From the NCBI GenBank assembly GCA_013813825.1, contig JACCRA010000154.1:1-11675 (forward strand): 11,675 nt of DNA, written 5' to 3'. How positions within the stretch are numbered: the stretch's first letter is position 1; each line of letters begins with the position of its first letter. Shown one piece after another: positions 8,291 to 11,675 of this stretch. Made by a program: the position numbers and the translations under genes. The notes under the pieces were generated by a model that was not told the DNA's origin, did not search any database, and was given only the letters and a program-made list of their open reading frames with translations. This DNA comes from Pyrinomonadaceae bacterium (GTDB taxonomy: Bacteria; Acidobacteriota; Blastocatellia; Pyrinomonadales; Pyrinomonadaceae).

Positions 8291-8731
8291 CTATGAAGAT
8301 GAGCGTTGTTGCGGCGGGTGTTTGCCGACGAGTGACAGCATTCGCCGCAGATTGATAACGCCTTCACGATTCAAGCGCAACGCTTCGATGGTGGCGCGAC
8401 CGGTAGGCGTTAAACCGATGAGCAGAGTGCAGTCAGAGTTCCAACTGAAATGTTGCTGCCAGTCGTGGCGGCGCGGATGGTAGAGCGGTGCTACCTGCCC
8501 GGTAGCCGGATCGGAGGCAAGAGTCTTGTCATACTTGGAGCTATTGCAACCCTGACAGGCGAGCGCCAGATTGTTTTCGACGCTGTGACCTTCGGCGATG
8601 AGCGGGATGATGTGTTCGATGGAAAATCTTTCGGTAGCGTAAGCCTCTTGACAGAAACAGTATTCGCAACACCCACGCGCGCGTTCCCTGACGAGAAGCT
8701 GCAATTTCCGGGAAGGGCGTTTCCTAGTCAT
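8291..8731 (-). CDS. HNH endonuclease-like protein
   Basis: This 146-residue protein has a compact HNH (beta-beta-alpha-metal) nuclease signature: C22-x-x-C25 (C-E-Y-C), F-S-I-E-H-I-I-P with His40 as the probable general base, N53-N54-L, and C59-Q-G-C62-N63 followed by S-S-K. The two C-x-x-C pairs are the expected structural zinc ligands. The region after the nuclease core (about 83-132) contains L-Y-H-P-R-R-H-D-W and G-L-T-P-T-G-R-A-T-I-E-A-L-x-L-N-R, a tail I associate with a group of stand-alone HNH proteins seen in cyanobacteria and some other phyla. It would cut or nick DNA, but its target and biological role are not shown. The start ATG overlaps the end of the upstream gene by 8 bases and has no good Shine-Dalgarno, which suggests coupled translation. 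No homing-endonuclease host intron, toxin gene or restriction methylase is visible nearby. Confidence 0.88.
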   Translation of the reverse strand: MTRKRPSRKLQLLVRERARGCCEYCFCQEAYATERFSIEHIIPLIAEGHSVENNLALACQGCNSSKYDKTLASDPATGQVAPLYHPRRHDWQQHFSWNSDCTLLIGLTPTGRATIEALRLNREGVINLRRMLSLVGKHPPQQRSSS

Positions 8732-9113
8732 GCGGGTGAGGCTTGAGTCCTAACCCGTTAATCAGATCGTCAAGCGAGACATTACGCAGGGCGGCGAGTT
8801 CGATCAGAGATTTCAATCGCTCAGCATCGAATTTCTCGATCCGGTCGGTGAGTTGACACAATTCTCGAAGCTCATTCTCGGTAATGGTGGATGACCGGCG
8901 CTGCTCAATCAATTCGTTCAGCCGTTCGCGCGTCAAGATTGGCAGACCCTGATTGATTTGCAGCAAGAGTTCGGAGTCTCTTTGCGGAAGCACCGGCGCA
9001 AACTCTCTCGCCTTGAGCGCGAAAAGTCTGGCGACGAATTGCTCCAACTCGGCGCGCGGCATTTGCAAAGCTGCACTAAGTAACTGTTCGGTTTCGACTT
9101 GAATGTTCGGCAT
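8724..9113 (-). CDS. Conserved helical protein of unknown function, paired with the HNH gene
   Basis: This 129-residue, soluble, acidic-to-neutral protein contains no membrane segment. It appears almost entirely alpha-helical: an N-terminal helix pair (about 7-36, L-P-R-A-E-L-E-Q-F-V-A-R-L-like), a central E-L-L-L-Q-I-N-Q-G-L-P block (48-58), a helix with the E-L-I-E-Q-R-R motif (67-73), and a C-terminal L-T-D-R-I-E...L-A-A-L-R-N-V-S-L-D-D-L segment (88-117). From memory, proteins with the I-N-Q-G and L-T-D-x-I/V-E landmarks are common hypothetical proteins in cyanobacteria and other bacteria and often precede an HNH gene of this kind; I could not check this. Its last 8 bases overlap the start of the HNH gene (ATGACTAG on the minus strand), so the two are an operon. 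It might be a partner, regulator or inhibitor of the nuclease, but nothing in the sequence decides this. A GGAG lies 10 bases upstream of the chosen ATG. Confidence 0.82.
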   Translation of the reverse strand: MPNIQVETEQLLSAALQMPRAELEQFVARLFALKAREFAPVLPQRDSELLLQINQGLPILTRERLNELIEQRRSSTITENELRELCQLTDRIEKFDAERLKSLIELAALRNVSLDDLINGLGLKPHPHD

Positions 9114-9126
9114 AGCCAGTTCGCTC

Positions 9127-9150
9127 CATTTGGACCCGATGTTCCAAATG
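9127..9150. promoter_or_regulatory. Perfect 8-8-8 inverted repeat, candidate operator or 5'-leader hairpin
   Basis: CATTTGGA (9127-9134) and TCCAAATG (9143-9150) are perfect reverse complements separated by 8 bases. The element lies 14 bases upstream of the start of the 129-residue gene, in the divergent region. It overlaps the candidate -10 box at 9148-9153, and its promoter-distal end abuts the GGAG of that gene. It could bind a dimeric regulator or fold in the leader RNA next to the ribosome binding site; both are inferences. Confidence 0.45.
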
Positions 9151-9177
9151 ATAATTCATCAATCGCGGGTTTGCTAA
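9148..9177 (-). promoter_or_regulatory. Possible sigma-70-type promoter of the HNH cassette
   Basis: On the minus strand, TTAGCA (9172-9177, four of six matches to TTGACA) is followed after 18 bases by TATCAT (9148-9153, five of six matches to TATAAT). The initiation point would fall about 30 bases before the ATG of the 129-residue gene. The match is modest and such boxes arise by chance, so this is tentative. Confidence 0.3.
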
Positions 9178-9245
9178 CTGAAGCGACTGAAAGAAGCGAA
9201 TTGAAGATAAAGGATGAGCGCGAACCGAATTGGCGCGAGAAGTCT

Positions 9246-9250
9246 TGAGG
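9246..9250 (+). promoter_or_regulatory. Shine-Dalgarno that sets the ADOP-5 start
   Basis: TGAGG ends six bases before the ATG at 9257, a normal spacing. It favours 9257 over the TTG at 9230, whose use would add nine residues (M-A-R-E-V-L-R-L-K) not found in any other copy. An adjacent ATG at 9260 is also possible. Confidence 0.6.
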
Positions 9251-9256
9251 TTGAAG

Positions 9257-11674
9257 ATGATGACACTTTGGCAAGACATCAAGTATGGCGTGCGGATGTT
9301 ACTGAAAAGTCCCGGTTTCACCTTCGTCGCGGTGTTCGCGCTGGCATTAGGTATCGGCGCGAACACCGCGATCTTTTCAGTGGTTAACGGCGTGCTGTTG
9401 CGTTCGTTGCCGTTTCCCGACGCGGAACGATTGGTGTGGTTCGACGGCGTTAGCCCGGCGAGAGGGATCACGGAGAGTAGCCTTTCGATGCCGGATTACC
9501 TCGACTGGCGAAGCCAAGCGGACGCTTTCGAGAGCACAACGGCTTTCGTTGAGGGCAGCGCAATTTTGTCGAATGGGGATGCGGAACCGGAGCGTGTGCC
9601 GCGCGGGGTGGTGACGGCCGGCTTCTTTCCGACGATTGGCGTCAACCCCGTGCAGGGTCGTGCGTTGTTGCCGGAGGACGAACGGTCGGGTAGCGAGCCG
9701 GTCGCCGTGTTGAGTCATGGATTGTGGCAGCGACGCTTCGGCGGGAATCCGAACGTCGTCGGAAGCCGGCTCACGTTGAGCGGCAGAAGCGTCACCGTCG
9801 TCGGCGTGATGCCCGCCGGATTCGATTACCCGGCGAAGGCTCAGCTATGGATGCCGCTGAAAACCGATGCGGATGACGAGCGGCGCGACAACCGTTACTT
9901 GCAGGTCCTCGCGCGGCTCAAGCCAACGGCGACGCTCGCCCAAGCGCAGACGCAGATAGACACACTCAGCGGTCGTTTGGGGCAGCAGTACCCGGAGACG
10001 AATGGCGGGTGGTCGGCGCGGCTCACGGGGTTACAAGAATGGACGACGAGAAGCGTGCGAACATCGTTGCTGTTATTGCTCGGCGCGGTCGGCTTCGTGC
10101 TGTTGATTGCGTGCGCCAATGTCGCCAACTTGCTGCTCGCCCGCGCTTCGGCACGGCGCAAGGAGATCGCACTCCGCTCCGCGCTCGGAGCCGGTCGCCT
10201 GCGCATCATTCGTCAACTGCTGACAGAGAGTTTATTGCTCGCTTGCTTAGGCGGTGCGGTCGGATTAGCTCTCAGTCTTTTCTTGACCGACTTATTGGTG
10301 GCGATCAGCCCGGCGGACGTTCCGCGCTTGGACGAAATCGGGTTGGACGCGCGCGTCCTCGGCTTCACGGTGGGAGTGGTTTGTCTGGTCGGTCTGCTGT
10401 TCGGTTTAGCCCCCGCGCTGCATGCCTCGAAGACCGACCTCAATGCCGCGCTGAAGGAAGGCGGACGCAGTTCGACTGAAGGGCGCGGGCGCAACCGCGT
10501 GCGCTCGTTGTTGATTGTCTCGGAAATAGCCTTGTCTTTGCTGCTTCTGATCGGCGCGGGACTATTGATTAAGAGTTTCGTGCTACTCCGCGATGTGAAT
10601 CCGGGCTTCGATGCGGAAAATGTTTTGACGATGCGGATCAGTTTGCCTGCCGCGCGTTATAAGGAGCCGCAGCAGCAAGCGAACTTCTATCGTGAGTTGA
10701 CAGAGCGCGTCAAAAATCTGCCGGGCGTTGAAGCGACGGGCGCGACGGTAAGCCTTCCACTCGGCGGCAGTAACTTCTCCGTCGGTCGCTCGTTCGTCCG
10801 CGAGGGACGCCCCCTCACTACAGAAAATTCCTTAGACACAGACTATTTCGTCGCCACGCCCGACTACTTCAAGGCGATGCGGATTCCCGTCACAGCCGGA
10901 CGTCTCTTCACGGAGCGGGACACGAAAGAAACTTCGCCAGTCGTCGTCGTTAACGAGAGTCTCGCGCGCCGCGTCTTCCCCGGCGAAGACCCTCTCGGCA
11001 AGCGGCTCACCGTGTGGCGCGACGAGAAGTTCGCGCGTGAGATCATCGGCATCGTCGGCGACGTGAAATCGGGTCGGCTCGACGCGGAAACGGGCTCGCA
11101 AATCTACGTCCCTCATGCGCAGGACGCGGCGTGGGGCGGTCTCTCGCTCGCGGTGCGAACTAAAAGTGAACCGGAGGCGCTGACGGCGGCAGTACGCGGC
11201 GCGGTACTCGCGATTGACAAGAATCAACCGGTCTATGACATCAAGACGATGGACGACACACTCTCGGCATCCATCGCCAACAGTCGGCTCGTCGTGTTGC
11301 TCTTCGGCGTCTTCGCCCTGTTCGCGTTGCTGCTCGCGACGGTCGGAATTTACGGCGTGATCTCATACTCGGTCGCGCAACACACGCATGAGATCGGCAT
11401 CCGCATGGCGCTCGGCGCGCAAAGGACGGACGTGCTGCGGCTCGTCGTCGAGCAGGGCATGAAGCTAACGCTGCTCGGAGTGGTGGCCGGGATAACCGCG
11501 GCGCTGGTGCTGACGCGTGTGATGGCAAGCCTCTTATACGGCGTCAGCCCCACCGACCCGTTAGTCTTTGCTGGTGTGGGATTGCTGCTCACGATAGTTG
11601 CGCTGCTCGCCTGTTACATTCCCGCACGGCGCGCGAGCAAAGTCGATCCGATGGTCGCGCTCAGATACGAATGA
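9257..11674 (+). CDS. ADOP-type duplicated FtsX/MacB-like permease (ADOP-5)
   Basis: A complete permease of 805 residues from the ATG at 9257. This start gives M-M-T-L-W-Q-D-I-K-Y, matching the other copies. Hydrophobic segments lie near 21-43, 268-294, 322-348 and 366-388, then 416-440, 677-701, 734-754 and 768-789. Extracytoplasmic domains cover about 48-265 and 444-674. The cytoplasmic motif is R-K-E-I-A-L-R-S-A-L-G-A-G at 301-313 and T-H-E-I-G-I-R-M-A-L-G-A-Q at 710-722. Its C-terminal repeat carries S-Y-S-V-A-Q before this motif, as ADOP-1 does, whereas ADOP-3 and ADOP-4 have N-Y-(T/A)-V-T-Q. It is cut off from the rest of the array by the minus-strand HNH cassette and a 143-base divergent region, so it needs its own promoter, which I could not identify. 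As in the others, no ATPase partner is visible and the cargo is unknown. Confidence 0.95.
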   Translation: MMTLWQDIKYGVRMLLKSPGFTFVAVFALALGIGANTAIFSVVNGVLLRSLPFPDAERLVWFDGVSPARGITESSLSMPDYLDWRSQADAFESTTAFVEGSAILSNGDAEPERVPRGVVTAGFFPTIGVNPVQGRALLPEDERSGSEPVAVLSHGLWQRRFGGNPNVVGSRLTLSGRSVTVVGVMPAGFDYPAKAQLWMPLKTDADDERRDNRYLQVLARLKPTATLAQAQTQIDTLSGRLGQQYPETNGGWSARLTGLQEWTTRSVRTSLLLLLGAVGFVLLIACANVANLLLARASARRKEIALRSALGAGRLRIIRQLLTESLLLACLGGAVGLALSLFLTDLLVAISPADVPRLDEIGLDARVLGFTVGVVCLVGLLFGLAPALHASKTDLNAALKEGGRSSTEGRGRNRVRSLLIVSEIALSLLLLIGAGLLIKSFVLLRDVNPGFDAENVLTMRISLPAARYKEPQQQANFYRELTERVKNLPGVEATGATVSLPLGGSNFSVGRSFVREGRPLTTENSLDTDYFVATPDYFKAMRIPVTAGRLFTERDTKETSPVVVVNESLARRVFPGEDPLGKRLTVWRDEKFAREIIGIVGDVKSGRLDAETGSQIYVPHAQDAAWGGLSLAVRTKSEPEALTAAVRGAVLAIDKNQPVYDIKTMDDTLSASIANSRLVVLLFGVFALFALLLATVGIYGVISYSVAQHTHEIGIRMALGAQRTDVLRLVVEQGMKLTLLGVVAGITAALVLTRVMASLLYGVSPTDPLVFAGVGLLLTIVALLACYIPARRASKVDPMVALRYE

Positions 11675-11675
11675 G

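Noticed and set aside
8450..8746. Plus-strand reading frame opposite the HNH gene
   Set aside because: It is antisense to a gene with clear HNH motifs, and its translation shows no recognisable domain.
9230..9256. TTG start adding nine residues to ADOP-5
   Set aside because: The extension is absent from the other copies, and TGAGG at 9246-9250 is well placed for the ATG at 9257.
8283..9256. Insertion sequence carrying the HNH pair
   Set aside because: No transposase, no terminal inverted repeats and no flanking direct repeats could be seen at the edges of the cassette.

Overview
The window is dominated by a tandem, same-strand array of large membrane proteins of the FtsX/MacB-like permease superfamily. 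There are four complete copies of about 804-818 residues and the 3' part of a fifth. Each full copy has two fused permease repeats, begins with M-x-T-(L/I)-x-Q-D-(L/V/I)-(R/K)-Y, ends with K-V-D-P-(M/L)-(I/V)-A-L-R-Y-E, and has no ATPase gene beside it. This matches the family named acidobacterial duplicated orphan permeases (ADOP). That family, together with the moderately high GC and strong C/G third-position bias, points to a member of the phylum Acidobacteriota. I cannot resolve the class from this sequence.

Layout: ADOP-1 (cut by the left edge) ends at 845. ADOP-2 (855-3311) and ADOP-3 (3321-5735) follow with 9-base gaps, and in each gap the upstream TAG stop lies inside the downstream Shine-Dalgarno sequence, so 1-2-3 look like one operon. 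A 105-base gap holding an imperfect palindrome (5740-5819) separates ADOP-3 from ADOP-4 (5841-8282). A two-gene cassette on the minus strand (8291-9113) then interrupts the array: an all-helical 129-residue protein of unknown function, followed with an 8-base overlap by a 146-residue HNH-type nuclease-like protein. A 143-base divergent region (9114-9256) carries a perfect 8-8-8 inverted repeat next to the cassette start. ADOP-5 (9257-11674) ends one base before the right edge.

How they work together: the ADOPs have the architecture of the MacB/FtsX permease (membrane helix, large extracytoplasmic domain, helices, then the same again), which in MacB-type systems couples cytoplasmic ATP hydrolysis to movement of an extracytoplasmic domain. 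With both permease halves in one chain, an ADOP could act as an internal dimer, but its energy source and cargo cannot be read from this window. The HNH cassette has no evident link to permease function and looks like an independent, possibly self-regulated, inserted module. I see no RNA gene, CRISPR array, transposase or complete insertion sequence.
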